Positions 1 to 12,388 of a DNA stretch of 64,000 nucleotides are shown piece after piece. The DNA comes from Deroplatys truncata (lineage: Eukaryota; Arthropoda; Insecta; Mantodea; Mantidae). The notes below the pieces were generated by a model. The model was not told the DNA's origin. It ran no database searches and saw only the letters and a list, made by a program, of their open reading frames with translations. Made by a program: the position numbers and the translations under genes. The stretch covers positions 110,100,350 through 110,164,349 of the forward strand of contig CM060979.1 in assembly GCA_030765065.1 (NCBI GenBank), read 5' to 3'. Positions within the stretch are counted from its first letter, which is position 1. Every line of letters starts with the position of its first letter.

Positions 1-446
1 TATTCTGAATGACTTTAGTATAATTGGTAAACATTTAGAGACCGACAAAATCTTACTACATACTACTAGATCGAAATCTAGATCTAGTTAAAGCACACAA
101 TTTATATTAACATCTTTTGAGATGTTCGCCATTTCAGAGATATTCTTTCTTATTGGCTTGAATTTTCAAATACTTATAGTTTTCTCAAGTGCAACGTCGC
201 TATTCATTTGTTTCTGATGACCATGCAAAGAACACAGAGTTACAAAATCATCAGATAGCAACACAGTTTCTAAACATCTATCACTTTATCCATTGTATCC
301 TTCTTATACCCACAATGCAATATGTAAATGTGGTGAAGGTTTATCCCTTTTAACAAGACATAGACAGCGGAATAAGCTTTTATAAGAATAGTTTGTAGAA
401 GAGTGAGTAGAAAAAGTCATGTGTACGCCACACATCACATTTTTCA
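1..446 (-). repeat. Repeat X copy, cut by window edge
   Basis: Diverged minus-strand copy of the ~840-bp repeat X. It shows the conserved blocks with ttggtaaac, a stretch like acaatttat, the gaattttcaaatacttat block, and the terminal block with gaagagtgagtagaaaaagtcatgtg. Its start lies outside the window. Confidence 0.7.
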
Positions 447-1599
447 ATGATGTTTATGTTACCACAGAAGAGACCATGATAATAATAAATAAAAAAAAAA
501 TTAAGACTGGAATTTTGTAAAGTAATTGCATTTAAAATTAAATTACTGATTACTTTTTCAAAAAGTAATTTGTGATTATAATTTTATTAAATGTTTCTTA
601 AGTAATTGTAATTCATTACTCTTTTTTTTTGTACCTTTTCCAAAAATGATCAAAACATAGCATAGCTCCTTTGTTATTCCTATATAGTAGAACTGAAACA
701 AACCAAAAGCATACTCATGCTGCAAGAAAATGAGTTATGTAACATTCACATGAAAATAAACACTAGTTAAAACTTTTTTTCTTTTCTTGTTTCCAAACAA
801 TGGTGCACAGTGTGGATGTTATTAATTGTTTAGTTTTCTTTTGCAAAATTAAGCAAAATTTGTGCAACACTTTGCAACTGATTGTCTCAGTATTATCAGC
901 TCTCCCATTCAATTGAACTGTGCTTCTAATGCTGTGAAACAAAAAATAATTTCACTTTATTTTAGTGCTTACTTCATTTAGCTCAATGGCAGGACAAAAA
1001 AGAATTTTAAACTCAAGAAAACTACAGTAGGCCTGTATTTCACCCAATGGGAATTTTTACGTTTTGGTCAAGTGAAGAAATCAAACTTTTAAACACTGTG
1101 GTATCTGTGCTAATTCTCCAATAAATACAAGGTTGATTTCAGAAATAATTCAGAAAGTTAATACACACATTTTATTTTTTGATCTACTTACATCAGTATT
1201 AAGTAAAATAATGCCCTTAGAGTTTAATGATACTTCATTGTTTAATGATAATCTTTTTTGAAGTTCAATCTCAGAATCATGTCTCAACTTTATTTGGCCA
1301 CTTAATATTGTAAAACACTGAGCCCCAACAGAATTTTGAGTTTGGGTAAAAGTTCACATCTTGACTTCAGGTTGGGTAAGATTGTGATTCTCGACTGTGA
1401 TCACTCAATACCTGCTTCAGCAACTTGCCAATATGAAATTTTGTATTCTTGCAGAGATGCACCGAGCATTCTCTTTTGAAGATGCTGTGTGAAAATGCAG
1501 TATACCAGACATATTACATTTGCAGGCTCTCTCTTCACAAATCATTCATTTGTCTTCTTTCAGAACATTGGCAACAATTATCTCTACAGTAAAGTCATA
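447..1599. other. No recognisable feature
   Basis: AT-rich sequence with short poly(A/T) runs. No gene, repeat copy or structure could be recognised. Confidence 0.5.
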
Positions 1600-1770
1600 C
1601 ATGAAGGCCCCGGAATCCCAAAAAAGTATTTTTAGAAAAAGGTCTGCATGCGTGCGTGTGTGTGAACAGCGTAAATACCATACTTGGTATTTAGGTTCAG
1701 TACCTTCCAAAGATGCGACACAATGGCTTTTAAGAAAATTATCCCACACCAACTACCCTTCACAGGGGAT
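1600..1770 (-). repeat. Repeat X fragment
   Basis: Internal part of repeat X in minus orientation: the ggccccggaatcc block, the GT-rich tract at 1648-1664, the block tacttggtatttaggttcag, and the block ending in the counterpart of aaaatccccc. It abuts the transposase fragment at 1753-1985. Confidence 0.75.
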
Positions 1771-1985
1771 CTGAACAAAAGACTCCCCTAACTCTTGCAA
1801 TGATGTTTTGCCCTCTGCAAGAATTTGTGAGACAGTACGCCTAACTTGGGTAGTTAATTTCTGGCTCTGAAAAAAAAGTATGGCACTTCTTGTATCATCA
1901 GAAGAAGTCTGTTTAAAATATTCATTAACATTGTACAGTATATTTTGTTCATGACTGAATAATCTTGCCTTTGGTGCCACCTTTA
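1753..1985 (-). pseudogene. Transposase N-terminal helix-turn-helix fragment
   Basis: The minus strand encodes about 76 residues starting MAPKARLFSHEQNILYNV and including YFKQTSSDDTRSAI, then TTQVRRTVSQILAEG. The pattern (a conserved helix, a variable loop, a second recognition-helix-like stretch, then ILAEGK) resembles the N-terminal DNA-binding region of Tc1-like DDE transposases common in insects, and is similar in layout to the fragment at 10679-10900. No catalytic domain follows; the frame closes at the junction with the neighbouring X fragment. This is a family-level guess from the pattern only. Confidence 0.4.
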
Positions 1986-3864
1986 TCTTTTATGTTTGCT
2001 TTGGGCTCACCCTGGTCATTGTTCAATGCATTTTTATAATTAAAATCACTAACCTTACAACAGTAACTCAAAAGGTTTAAGCTTAAATAAAGAGTATTTT
2101 TGCATGTAAATAAACCGTTTAAGAAGTAACAGATTTAGAACCAAGATTAACACTTTACTTTGCTAAATCTTGAACTAAATAGCTTTAAGACTGAATGTAA
2201 TCTAATATGCTGGCAGGGGTATATAACACTGTTGCTCCTTTGGTCAAGGTCAGCACCCTCATACATCTGCTTTAACACTGCAACTAAAGAACCAAATATT
2301 TTAGAGATGCTGTTTTTGGACAATCTAATTCAAAAGTTTTAGCCTTGTTCAGCCATAATACTGTGAAAGCTGGTTCAGAGTAACCAAGAATGATAACAAG
2401 AACAACAAAGTTAAAATGCATGTAATGTAACGTGAGCATTTACAATTAACAGGAAGTTTTCCCGGGTACTGGGAACAAGAAAGAAGATTTGACCAAGTTT
2501 TAACTTCGTTTCATTTCCAGGCATGGCATATTAGGTCCATATTGTGCATATTAGATTCTTCAGTGTAGAGATTATTCTAGGCAGCTATGACATGAAACAG
2601 CCATTGGAGCTCTCTCTAGTCACAAGCTGGAAAAATGATATTGGAAGAAATCCTAGTATATGTGCATCCAAACCTCAGATTTTGACACCTGCAGATCCAT
2701 TAGGTGTTGGTTCTTCTAATGAATGGTTCATCTGTTGTTAGTTTATATGCAACTCAAAACTAGTTATTGGCTCAAAAACAATAGCAAAACCTACCAACAG
2801 CAAAAACCGATAGAAATTAAAACAGAGCAAGCAACTTTAATGTATGCCATTAATAAAGGAATGAAAGCTTGGTACAACTAGAGGAATCAGAAATAGTAAT
2901 GGATTTGCATTTTGATAATGTTTACTCTCTCAAATTTTTATGCTGGCTACCGGCATTATGATGCCTAAATTGGAAGCAGGTGAAAGGATATCACTGATCA
3001 GTTAAAAATAAATGAAATCCCAATGAGCAAATTGACCTTCCACTTCGTGATCGATATGATCATCCATATGCATTCCCATTCTCGTTACCAGGCTATAGTG
3101 AACCAAAATCTTGTATGCTGCTTTGCTTCCCATTCTTGTTTCCGTTTTAGTTACTGTTCTCAGGTTATTGTGAACTAGCCTAAATGACAAGTACTAAACA
3201 AATTTTAACAGCACAATTTTAAAATATAAATATAAATCATAGCCTACATCTAGGTCCACACAGTCCTTGAACTAGGCAACCTTGCTTTTATGCTATTGGC
3301 TGAGCAACATTGACCAGTGTTACCCTGTTCCACCTCAGATTCCTTCTCACTTCGTAAAGATAATAATATCCAGTGTAGAATCCAACACTGGTCTACCACG
3401 TGGCAAGCAAAACACAAACCACTTCTCCTAGAAATTAAAGTTAAATAAGAGTTCAAAAATAACATGTTCACAGTCAATTATATTATACGAAAACGATGAC
3501 TTATGATCCCACATACATATTTCATTGCAGTATTTCTTTTAGTTTCAAAATTTCAAAACTGCAGTTCAGAAATATTCAGCAGCAACTCAATTTGAAGACT
3601 CTTTAACCTTAACTAACCTTAATTGTGTACAGATTTCAACCAAATCCATAAAAAAAAACATGTTTTGCTTTAACCTAATGAAGTTTCTGAACATATAATT
3701 CTATTGATTAAATTGCAAAATAGAGTAGAGTAAACTGCAAAATACCTCTTCATTAGAGAATAGTACTAGGAATAAAGTAATATTGCCAGGGAACTTTAAG
3801 TGAAATATCACAGTTACATTTAATATAAAACTTAAAGCTGGATGCAATGTCATTTACAAAAAAA
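1986..3864. other. No recognisable feature (CNOT7 intron)
   Basis: No gene or known repeat recognised. Short open frames at 2160-2740 and 3002-3477 have no recognisable motifs. Confidence 0.5.
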
Positions 3865-4705
3865 TCTGATGTGTTACACTCACATGACTTTCTCTACTCT
3901 TGTACAAACTATTTTTACAAACGCTTATTCTCCATATGCTTCATGTTAATCGAGATTTCGAGATGTTAATCTTAATGCTAATTTTCTTGTAGATGCAAGG
4001 GGAATATGGTAGGTTTTAAGCGATAGTCAAATCTTTTAAGCGCTGGTTACTATGTGGCGTATCCCATTCTCTTTGCATGTCCAGGACATAAAAAACATGA
4101 ATAACGAATTTGTATAAGTATTGGAAAATTTAAGGGAATAACAAGCAATATCTCGAAAATGGTTCACTCAACAAAAAAAATGTATATGACATAAATTGTG
4201 TATTTTAATGCAATCTACATTTTTTGTGTAGTAAAATTTTGTCTATCTCTTATGGTTTACCAGTTATACAAAAGTCGTTCACAATGAAGAATACTTTTGG
4301 AGACATTCCCAGAAAATTCGAGATATACATTTCATTTGTCATGAAAATATCTTAAACATATGATATTTTAATCAAAATCGTTAGAGCCATTTTTGAGAAA
4401 ATTAAAGTTTTCGAAAAATGTTCCATGTAAAGGGTAATCTGGGGTGGGGGGATTTTCTTGAAAACCTTCGTGTCGCATCTCTGGAAGATACTGAACCTAA
4501 ATACCATGTTCGGTGTTTATCTGACTGTTTGTTTCTGAGTTATGCTGTTCACAGACTGACAGACACACACACACAGACATGTTTCTAAAAACGCTTTTTT
4601 TAGATTCAGGGGGCCTCAAAACATTTATTTCCAGTGAAATCTCGGAATCAAATTTCTGGGTGGAATACAATACTTCCTCTACTTACTATACATAGTAGAG
4701 AAAGT
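3865..4705 (+). repeat. Repeat X, complete copy 1 of a tandem pair
   Basis: The best-preserved plus-strand copy. It starts tctgatgtgttacactcaca and ends agtagagaaagt. Twelve-base inverted ends, actttctctact near the start and agtagagaaagt at the end, suggest a non-autonomous DNA element, although no target-site duplication was confirmed and no coding potential exists. An internal (AC)n tract lies at 4564-4576. Confidence 0.85.
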
Positions 4706-4712
4706 AAAAAAA

Positions 4713-5552
4713 TTCTGATGTGTTACACTCACATGACTTTCTCTACTCTTGTACAAACTATTTTTACAAACGCTTATTCTCCATATGCTTCATGTTAATC
4801 GAGATATCGAGATGTTAATCTTATTGCTAATTTTCTTGTAGATGCAAGGGGAATATGGTAGGTTTTAAGCGATAGTCAAATCTTTTAAGTGCTGGTTGCT
4901 ATGTGGCACATTCCATTCTCTTTGCATGTCCAGGACATTAAAAAAATGAATAACGAATTTGAGAAAAAGCATAAATATTGGAAAATTTAAGGGAATAACA
5001 AGCAATATTTTGAAAATGGTTCACTCAACAAAACAAAATGTATATGACATAAATTGTGTATTTTAACGCAATCTACATTTTTTTGTGTAGTAAAATTTTG
5101 TCTATCTCTTATGGTTTACCAGTTATACAAAAGTCATTCACAATGAAGAATACTTTTGGAGACATACCCAGAAAATTCGAGATATACATTTCATTTGTCA
5201 TGAAAATATCTTAAAATATGATATTTTAATCAAAATCGTTAGAGCCATTTTTGAGAAAATTAAACTTTTCGAAAAATCTTCCATGTAAAGGGTAATCTTG
5301 GGTGGGGGGATTTTCTTGAAAACCTTCGTGTCGCATCTCTGGAAGGTACTGAGCCTAAATACCATGTTTGGTGTTTATCCGACTGTTCGTTTCTGAGTTA
5401 TGCTGTTCACAGACACACATACGGGCATGTTTCTAAAAATACTATATTTGATTCAGGGGGTCTCAAAACATGTATTTCCGGTGAAATCTCGGTATCAAAC
5501 TTTTGGGTGGAATACAATACTTCCCCTACTTACTATACATAGTAGAGAAAGT
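4713..5552 (+). repeat. Repeat X, complete copy 2 of a tandem pair
   Basis: Direct neighbour of the previous copy, separated by seven A/T-rich bases. The two are highly similar over their whole ~840 bp, differing by scattered substitutions and short indels such as the shorter AC tract. The head-to-tail arrangement suggests local duplication or repeated insertion at one site. Confidence 0.85.
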
Positions 5553-5556
5553 AAAA

Positions 5557-6742
5557 ATTTGCACTTTCAACTTTAATAATTTTACAACAAACATTCTTAC
5601 AGTTCGTCTCAACACAATAAAACATGCAACACAACGCTTTGGTTTTCCTTTTTTTTCAATCTTCCTGTTCTCTTGCTGCTGCTCCAGATTTTTTCACTAT
5701 TCTTGAAAATTTGGCTACCATTAAGGTTTGTTTTTCAGCACCATAACTTGTTTGCTGAAAATATGCACATGTGCAGAATGCAGTCAATCAAAGCCCAGTA
5801 AACAGTTCTATGAACTAGGACAGACATTGCTTTATTCTCTGTGCTTCTGAGAGAAACCTCGATCATGCATAAGATCAAGAACAAGCTGTGCAGGAAAAAT
5901 ATATAAGTATATGACAACAACAATAATGATCACACACATGTTTATGTGCAATGCCAAAGAAATAGTGCTGGCTTGCCAACTATTGACAAAAGTGGCATAG
6001 GATCACCATGTTTTCAATTAATGCTGGAGAGGCAAGCTTCAAATGTAAGAATAGCTTAGCTAAACTGAAAGATTTGTTGCAATGGTTTCCAAAGTAAAAT
6101 TTGTAATACACAAAAGCAAATAATGCTAGTTGTATAAGAAAGCTTGCTCTCCATTTTGGGGAAAGACAGACTGGAAGGTATGCTGAATGTCATATCTCCT
6201 TTTGCTGTAAATGTAAACATTTTGTATTTCCTCAATGCCTTTCTTAAACAGGATAACTTAAGCTGATTGCCATAGTTTTAAGAAGTCTCTCATATTAGAT
6301 GAATGTTAAAAACAGCAGGCAATCACTTTATACACTACTAATTATTTCATGCAGTGCAAAACAAAATGTTACTTTTAATGCACAAATCTTACTCAGAGGT
6401 TTTCATTCAATCTTATTAATCTAACTTTAATCTTAAGTGGCATTACATACGTTTTCATTCACATGAAATTAAAATACTTTATCCTAACCAAAACTAAAAT
6501 ACACTTACAATAATTCTTTTCACAGTTTCTGGTTAGTAACCTTCTATCATTCAATTTCATGTTCAAAGTTATTAAAATCACTAGTTATTTTATAATAAAC
6601 AAAACCACACACACATTTGTAAGCTTCTGGCTTTATTTGGAAACTAAACTTAAATTTGTAATTTATTTTACATTTTAATTGAAAATGTTTATTAGTTTCT
6701 CAGTGTATCTAGTTTGTGTACAATCACTGCTTTAATACTTAC
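5557..6742. other. CNOT7 intron without recognisable element
   Basis: AT-rich intronic sequence following the DTEFPG exon in transcription order. No further CNOT7 exon was recognised here. Confidence 0.55.
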
Positions 6743-6939
6743 GACAAATTAAATTTAAAATTGAACTGCCAAGTAGTATATGCCCCTCCAGGAGTTTTTC
6801 CATTTTCATCCAAGAATGTTAAGCCAAGTTGTATAATCCTTAAGAGGTCAACATTACACCTCAAAAGTTGGTACTGGTAATCTGCTGTGCTGCGGAACTC
6901 TCCAATTGGCCTTGCAACTACCCCAGGAAACTCTGTGTC
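6743..6939 (-). CDS. CNOT7: Pop2/CNOT7 deadenylase, exon with DTEFPG motif
   Basis: A 197-bp exon on the minus strand with a good acceptor (tttcaag before 6939) and a consensus donor (gtaagt after 6743). It encodes 65 residues plus two bases, starting DTEFPGVVARPIGEF and continuing through LLRCNVDLLRIIQLGLTF to TTWQFNFKFNLS. This is the N-terminal part of the DEDD-type 3'-5' exoribonuclease domain of the CAF1/Pop2 subunit (CNOT7/8) of the CCR4-NOT complex, which shortens mRNA poly(A) tails. The Asp and Glu of DTE are the first two catalytic, metal-binding residues of the family. There is no stop or frameshift and conservation is near complete, so the gene looks functional. The exon ends in phase 2; the next exon is not found down to position 1, so the following intron exceeds 6.7 kb. 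Confidence 0.97.
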
Positions 6940-9330
6940 CTTGAAAATTGATAAAATATAAAAATCTTAATTCAAAGCTTCTATACCAACTGGTAGGTGT
7001 GTAAAGCTCAAATAATTTAACATTTACAACTGAAAAGTGAATGCAACAATATATTCTCTCTCTGCTCTAAACGCTTGGACAACCATGGTCAAAATTGGTT
7101 CATTAGAACAGCCAAGCAATGCCTCTCATCTACTACTACACATTTGATGGACTACTCCCACCAATGGCTGAGTCAAATCAATCTGACAGATTATACATAT
7201 AAGGAACTGTGTCTCATGTCTGCTTAGAGTATAACTTCACCTGAAACAGCAAAAACTGGGAATGATGCCACCACCACAGACACCAGTTTATCTCCATGGA
7301 AGTTCTATTTTGTGGCAAAATACGAATTAATATGGTTCATTATAGTGATTGCTGTCATGCAATTGTATAAATCTTGCTTTTCACTGCTGAAACCATGTAT
7401 TACTACCTAATTGGAAAGTGAGAGTTTACTTATATTCAGTTTTACTCATAATCTGCCCCATAAAAAAAAAAATCATACATTTTTATCATAGTTATGAAGA
7501 CCCCACCCTCATATCCTCCTTTGCAGGAGCCAGGTAGCTCACTTTCTCCCTCCACGTAAATTTCTCTACCTTAACCTCCATTTCCTTTCATCTCCAACAG
7601 AAATTGTTATGGAGTCTCTTTATAAAGCAGTACAGCAAGGAAAATATCACCAGTTCAAAAAACACTATATTTGTTCACATTAGCATAATTCTGCTGGTAC
7701 ACTAGTTCATTGCATCAGTCTCAATTAATATTTAAAATATTTGCATTTACACCAATACAATAATGTGCCTAAATTAAAGAGATGGACAAATGTGAGCAAA
7801 TTTTAATGCAATTAAAAATGCAGATAAGAACGGAAATTGAAGTATACTGACTTACTATGCACAAAGGCATTAAAGAAAAAGTTTAAAATATTTTTAAAAG
7901 CTATATTTGATCAGCAAAACTATTATTTACAAACCTAACAAAGAAAAGCAAATGAAACTTGATAATATTTTCAGAATAATTATCAGTGATTCCCTCTTAA
8001 CTTTGACTCTACTTTATTACTGCTTTTTTAAATGTTCCTTTTTGAGAAAACTCCTATTGCACAACTATTTTGTTGAAGAAATACAGTAATTCAGAACTGC
8101 TATCCCCCTATATTTTTTTTATTATAAAATAACAAATAAAACATTTTGCACATGGATGGATGCCAAGACAATCAATGGACTACTATGAACATTATAGTAT
8201 GAAGTAAACAATCAGGATTCATTGCTTTTTATAGCAAATAATTTTGGGCCACTAACTGCATTTGTTTGAATTGAAACCTCAGAAGTTAAATATTTTATGT
8301 AAATATTTTCCAAGTATTTTATTTGTCTTCAAATCCAAAGTATAAGTATTTTATTTTTGTGTTGTATTGGTATGGTTTCCACCCCACTGATTTTTTCTAT
8401 AAAAAATGTAGATAAGGATAGTTATAACCTTCATGCATAAATAAAAGCATCAAATATATAATAGAAAGTAATAGTTTTTTAAAAAATTACATATACATGC
8501 TTATAATATAACAAACAGAAGACTATTTCAGAACTTTGCTCAGAGGAACACTTAGTTACCACTCATTTAAATACATAGAATAAAAAAGTGTAACGAGTTA
8601 CCAGAAGAAATATTAACTTCAAATTACAGTAAACAAGACTTTAAAGCAATAACAAAGAAATTTATTAACACATAATGTATTTGAAGTGAGATAGGACATG
8701 ATTGGTGGAGTATAGGTGTTGCAGTTTTTCTTTATTGTTTTCATGGTATCTCCCCTTATCTTTCAATCCTCTTCTTGTTGTTAATCCTCTTTCTTCAAAC
8801 ACTTTTCATGTGTTTCCCTACATTTTTCATTTCAATTTCAGTAACTGAATCTCTACTATAATTCACTTCATCATTTGATGTTCTATCCAGAAATTAACCA
8901 GGTGAAATATGAAAATTTTATTTAAGCACTCTTTGGCTTAAATCATGTATGGAAATTATATGGGGCAGAGAAAAGGAGTAAAAATAGGAATTTTTTACAC
9001 ATGAAGTTAATTTGTGTCACTGCCGTTATTATTGCTGTTGTCTAATTTAGCAAGTTCCTGGAAGGGGCAGCAGCATAGCAGTTCTTGGTTGATCAAGAAA
9101 ATCAGTTTATGTTTAGAGATAAGCTGTAAAATATATACAGAAATGTGCAAGCTATAATTCAAAAAAGGAAAAATTTTGCCTGAAGCTTCACCTTACCATA
9201 ACAGATGGGTTAACATTCTTTGAGTTACAAATGAATAATAGTAACAAAATCTATAATTTTAACAGACTGCAAACAATTCTCTACTTTCAATCATATTGTG
9301 ATGCAGCAGCTATGATCCAAGGTTATCAGG
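6940..9330 (-). other. CNOT7: CNOT7 intron, mostly anonymous
   Basis: First part of the 7.8-kb intron between the two conserved CNOT7 exons. Apart from a possible relic of a LINE C-terminus at 8592-8685 (NELPEEILTS then FKAITKKFINT, followed by a stop) nothing could be identified. Confidence 0.5.
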
Positions 9331-9650
9331 AGGTTGGCACGGACGGTTGGCCGAATAAATACAATAAATGCAATTTGCCGCATAAACGCTAGGCACGTTA
9401 TCAGCATATAACTAGATGCTTCTAGATGCTTCTTCTCCCTTCCTCCTCCAGGAAGGTGTCGAAACAGTTCTAGAACATTCGAGAACCTTGTGGAAAGATT
9501 CCACTGAGTATATAAGCGAGCGAGTCAACGCAAGTGAGGAGTAGAGTTGTTGAGTCAGTATGAGAGCAAGTTAGCGACTGTATTTCTGGTGCAACATCAA
9601 TAGCGATTCTCAGACAAGTTGGTGACTACTGTTGTAACATGCAGTGAGTG
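9331..9650 (+). promoter_or_regulatory. Heat-shock-element array with TATA box, LTR-like
   Basis: A compact promoter-like block. Positions 9468-9495 contain six heat-shock-element units in perfect 5-bp register: TTC, GAA, TTC, GAA, TTG (one mismatch) and GAA at 9468, 9473, 9478, 9483, 9488 and 9493. A TATATAAG box follows at 9509-9516. Downstream is a GC-richer, leader-like stretch. There is no open reading frame after it. The block directly abuts an LTR-like repeat in the opposite orientation, so it is probably the promoter part of a retroelement LTR or another mobile element; a relic of a heat-shock gene promoter is the alternative. Confidence 0.55.
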
Positions 9651-9684
9651 CTACTGCGGAGCAACAGGTCTAGCGTCTGCCACC

Positions 9685-10112
9685 TGAATCTGTTAAATTT
9701 GTACATTTTAATATATTTCAAGTCTCTGATTGGCTAAGCCTACTCCAATAGAATACTTTTGTTTAACTTAAGCTTTTTCTAGTTGATGATTGGCTATTTA
9801 TAAACTGTCTTAAATATTACATTATTGTTCCAAGAATTATTAGTAGTACTATTAAACTTTCTAATTCATTGTTGTCTAAGGTTACCTCAAACTTTCGGCT
9901 TCTATTCTCACAGCTTCTACATTGTTTAATTACTTAATACATTCACATAATATTATTATACATGTACATAATAATATAAACATAATACAATGACTGTTAC
10001 ATACTTATATATATTATTACATACACATATTGCTTTAAGGTGGGCTGTTATTATATTTCACTATATAATTAGACTAATATTATTTAAGTGTTAAAAATAC
10101 TGCCTCAAGTAT
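9685..10112 (-). repeat. LTR-like repeat, copy 1
   Basis: The reverse complement matches 37722-38165 over about 430 bp: cttgaggcagtattttta, then ataacagcc, ccttaaagcaatatgtgta, the ctgtgagaata block, and a TATA-like tttataaatagccaatca at 9790-9808. A TATA box next to a CCAAT-like site suggests an LTR promoter pointing leftward. No terminal TG/CA or target-site duplication could be fixed. Confidence 0.55.
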
Positions 10113-10196
10113 CAATATGTAAATACAATTTCATAATGTAGTGAGGCGTCTTAAATTGAGGTCACAGTCCACTATATGCGTAACACATATCATGTA

Positions 10197-11306
10197 CTGT
10201 CCATTCCAAACCAGAGTTCCCTCTGATGTAAACAAAAGCACATGTTTCTACTTGTCACGAACCTAAGAACACAGTCTTACACCAATGTAAATAGTTCCTT
10301 AAAAAAGTATTGTATCATGAAATATTGGGACAGAAAAAGCATACACTGCACATTATATTGCGGTTATCATAAGAACTCATTGCTAAAGGTAATGGATACA
10401 TACTAACTGTTAAGAGATTACAAAATATGATTTTCGTCTGCTGTTGCACTAACACCGAATCTTGCTTGTTAATACCAACTGTATGCATGACTGCCATTCT
10501 CTTACACATACGAGAAATACAGCAATGAATTCCCAGAGGGCTATTGGAATATGGAATAAACACTTTGCGTAACACAGGAAATAGGATAAGCGAACAGTCA
10601 TTCATAATACACAGGCACAACACAGCTGCTGAGCTCAGGTCAAATCTTGTGATTTAGTCAGTTGGTATTTGAGTTCTCATGGCAGAGGAAGGTGCGTGTA
10701 GCGCGAATAAACTGTTCAAACACAAAAGCAGGAAACACTTAAAAAGTGGCAAAAAGCAAACAATACTTAATGTATTCAACTCACTATTAGAAAAATACTC
10801 GACACTTGCATTAGTGGAAATTACAAAACTAATATCCGATTTTACAGGTATTTCAGTGAGAAGTGTAACCAAAGTGCGCAGGGAGTATAAACAGATATAA
10901 TAGAACATAACAGAAGAGGAGAATCAAATGTGGGAACTTGTTTTGTGTGCGACAGTGCTGTGGATAAGCTTGTCATTAACTTGGAGAATAGTTCTGATAT
11001 CAACATGGCAGCTGAGTCATCTTCGGAGGATTCAGATTTGGCTGTTGCACTTTTACCTGGGGATTGTGATTAACATAATTAAAATGTTCATTTCCGCATG
11101 CTTATAAAATCGATTGTTACTTCAGGTTGCATTTTGAACTATGTGCCTTTTTATGAATTGAAACAATGTTCAACTGTAAGTGATATATAGCAAGCACGTG
11201 AGAGAGGAACAAGCATCCATTAGGAGTGGGGATTGCGAACTACTTTTGCACGGATAATACAAAGAGTTTGTTTACAGTGAAAGGCACTCTGGTATGGAAT
11301 GGACAG
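10197..11306 (+). mobile_element. TIR twin A: internally deleted Tc1/mariner-type element
   Basis: A 1110-bp element flanked by TA at 10195-10196 and 11307-11308. Its ends are inverted repeats: ctgtccattccaaaccagag and the complement of ctctggtatggaatggacag. It matches the element at 42603-43701 over its whole length. It contains the N-terminal piece at 10679-10900 and a C-terminal-like tail (GTCFVCDSAVDKLVINLENS to LLPGDCD, 10929-11073), with the catalytic middle missing. TA target sites and TIRs indicate the IS630/Tc1/mariner superfamily; it must be mobilised in trans. Confidence 0.8.
10679..10900 (+). pseudogene. Transposase N-terminal domain inside TIR twin A
   Basis: Encodes 73 residues starting MAEEGACSANKLFKHKS, then KKQTILNVFNSLLEKY and ITKLISDFTGISVRSVTKVRREY. 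The last stretch reads as a helix-turn-helix (ISVRSVTKVRRE), the DNA-binding part of a DDE transposase. A stop follows after 73 residues and the next open sequence is already the acidic C-terminal tail, so the catalytic domain has been deleted. Its counterpart in twin B starts at 43085 but is further decayed. Confidence 0.6.
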
Positions 11307-11520
11307 TAGACAGGTATGTAGACAATTTCAGGAGAAATTTCCTGGTATTCCAGTTCCAGGCAGAGCAACCGTTAGATGTTTGATTAATAAGTACAAGACA
11401 ATGGGATCGCTAAACCTAAGAAGCAAAACAAAGACAAAAGAAACAATTGACGAAATTGGTGCATCTATTTGTGGGGAAACCGAAAAAATAAAGTTTATGG
11501 GAACAATCACCACACCATAA
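11307..11520 (+). pseudogene. Helix-turn-helix transposase fragment (DUF4817-like)
   Basis: Encodes RQVCRQFQEKFPGIPVPGR then ATVRCLINKYKTMGSLNLRS. This is the layout of the N-terminal helix-turn-helix of Tc3-related insect transposases (DUF4817): a QF..KFPG.P.P...T...L...K...GS pattern. The apparent start codon at 11299 lies inside the terminal repeat of TIR twin A, so the fragment is really interrupted by that insertion, and its true N-terminus is missing. A stop occurs at 11518 before any catalytic motif. Confidence 0.5.
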
Positions 11521-12214
11521 ACAAACTTAAGGACAATATAAAAACAAAAATTATGAACATTTCGCAAGAAGAACTATGCATGTGAATGAAAATTTCATCC
11601 AAAGATACCAGATCTTCACGCAGGTGGATACTACTTCCAACACCGCTTATAATAAGGCTTGTACTCATTATAGTGCAAGTTACTATCGCTCATGAGTAAT
11701 TACTGCAGGAATTATGGAACGTAAAACTCCCATTGCAATTATGCGTGATCTGTAGCATCATCATATAATTACCACACTGTATAAATGTGTTACAAACTGT
11801 ATGCAGTGAAGTGAAAGCATCACATGAAACTAGCTGGGGATAGGAGCAATATTCCTGAAACATGCTCTGACAAATTAAAAGTAAATGAGTGTAATGTTAC
11901 AATTCCAACTAAATGATTGATTCATACAATTTCATAAGTCATTTCTATTTTATGAACACACTTTTAACATTCAAATATGTATTTAAATGCCCATATTATG
12001 TACTCCATGAACAGGAAGTGGAGTAAGTGAAATAGTATGTAAATATTCAGTTAAGCTCACTGAATCACTCATTGTGATTTTCACTTCATAAAATCACAAT
12101 GAGTTCAGACAAAACCAACCTTCTTATAATTTTTTTCATAATTTTTCTGCATTATAATAAACAATTTTACACCTGACTCCTTTAAGCCTTTCATCCAAGT
12201 CCAGCTGTTGAATT
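11521..12214. other. No recognisable element
   Basis: AT-rich intron sequence. A 14-bp perfect hairpin (ctcattgtgatttt and its complement, 8-nt loop) lies at 12070-12105; its role is unknown. Confidence 0.4.
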
Positions 12215-12278
12215 ATCGATTTAGTTTAAAATAGAGAGTTGAGGGTTGTTACACTACATCACTATGATAATCTTACTT

Positions 12279-12315
12279 GAACGCGTTTCGGGAGACGGCT
12301 TGTCCCCATCGTCAG
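12279..12315 (-). ncRNA. Hammerhead ribozyme motif (left arm)
   Basis: Exact reverse-complement twin of the motif in the right arm, so either transcription direction would carry one sense motif. Confidence 0.65.
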
Positions 12316-12351
12316 CATTCTCTCTCAACTGAGTTGAGTTGAGAGAGAATG

Positions 12352-12388
12352 CTGACGATGGGGACAAGCCGTCTCCCGAAACGCGTTC
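12352..12388 (+). ncRNA. Hammerhead ribozyme motif (right arm)
   Basis: The conserved core CUGANGA is present as CTGACGA. Stem II is formed by GGGGAC and GTCUCC (one G-U pair) around a short loop, followed by GAAAC and a self-complementary ACGCGT before the UH site. The self-complementary minimal stem III is typical of Penelope hammerheads, which are thought to act as dimers. Stem I pairing is weak by eye. Confidence 0.65.

Noticed and set aside
8592-8685. LINE ORF2 C-terminus (NELPEEI pattern)
   Set aside because: The match is short and lacks flanking LINE sequence; kept only as a remark in the intron entry.
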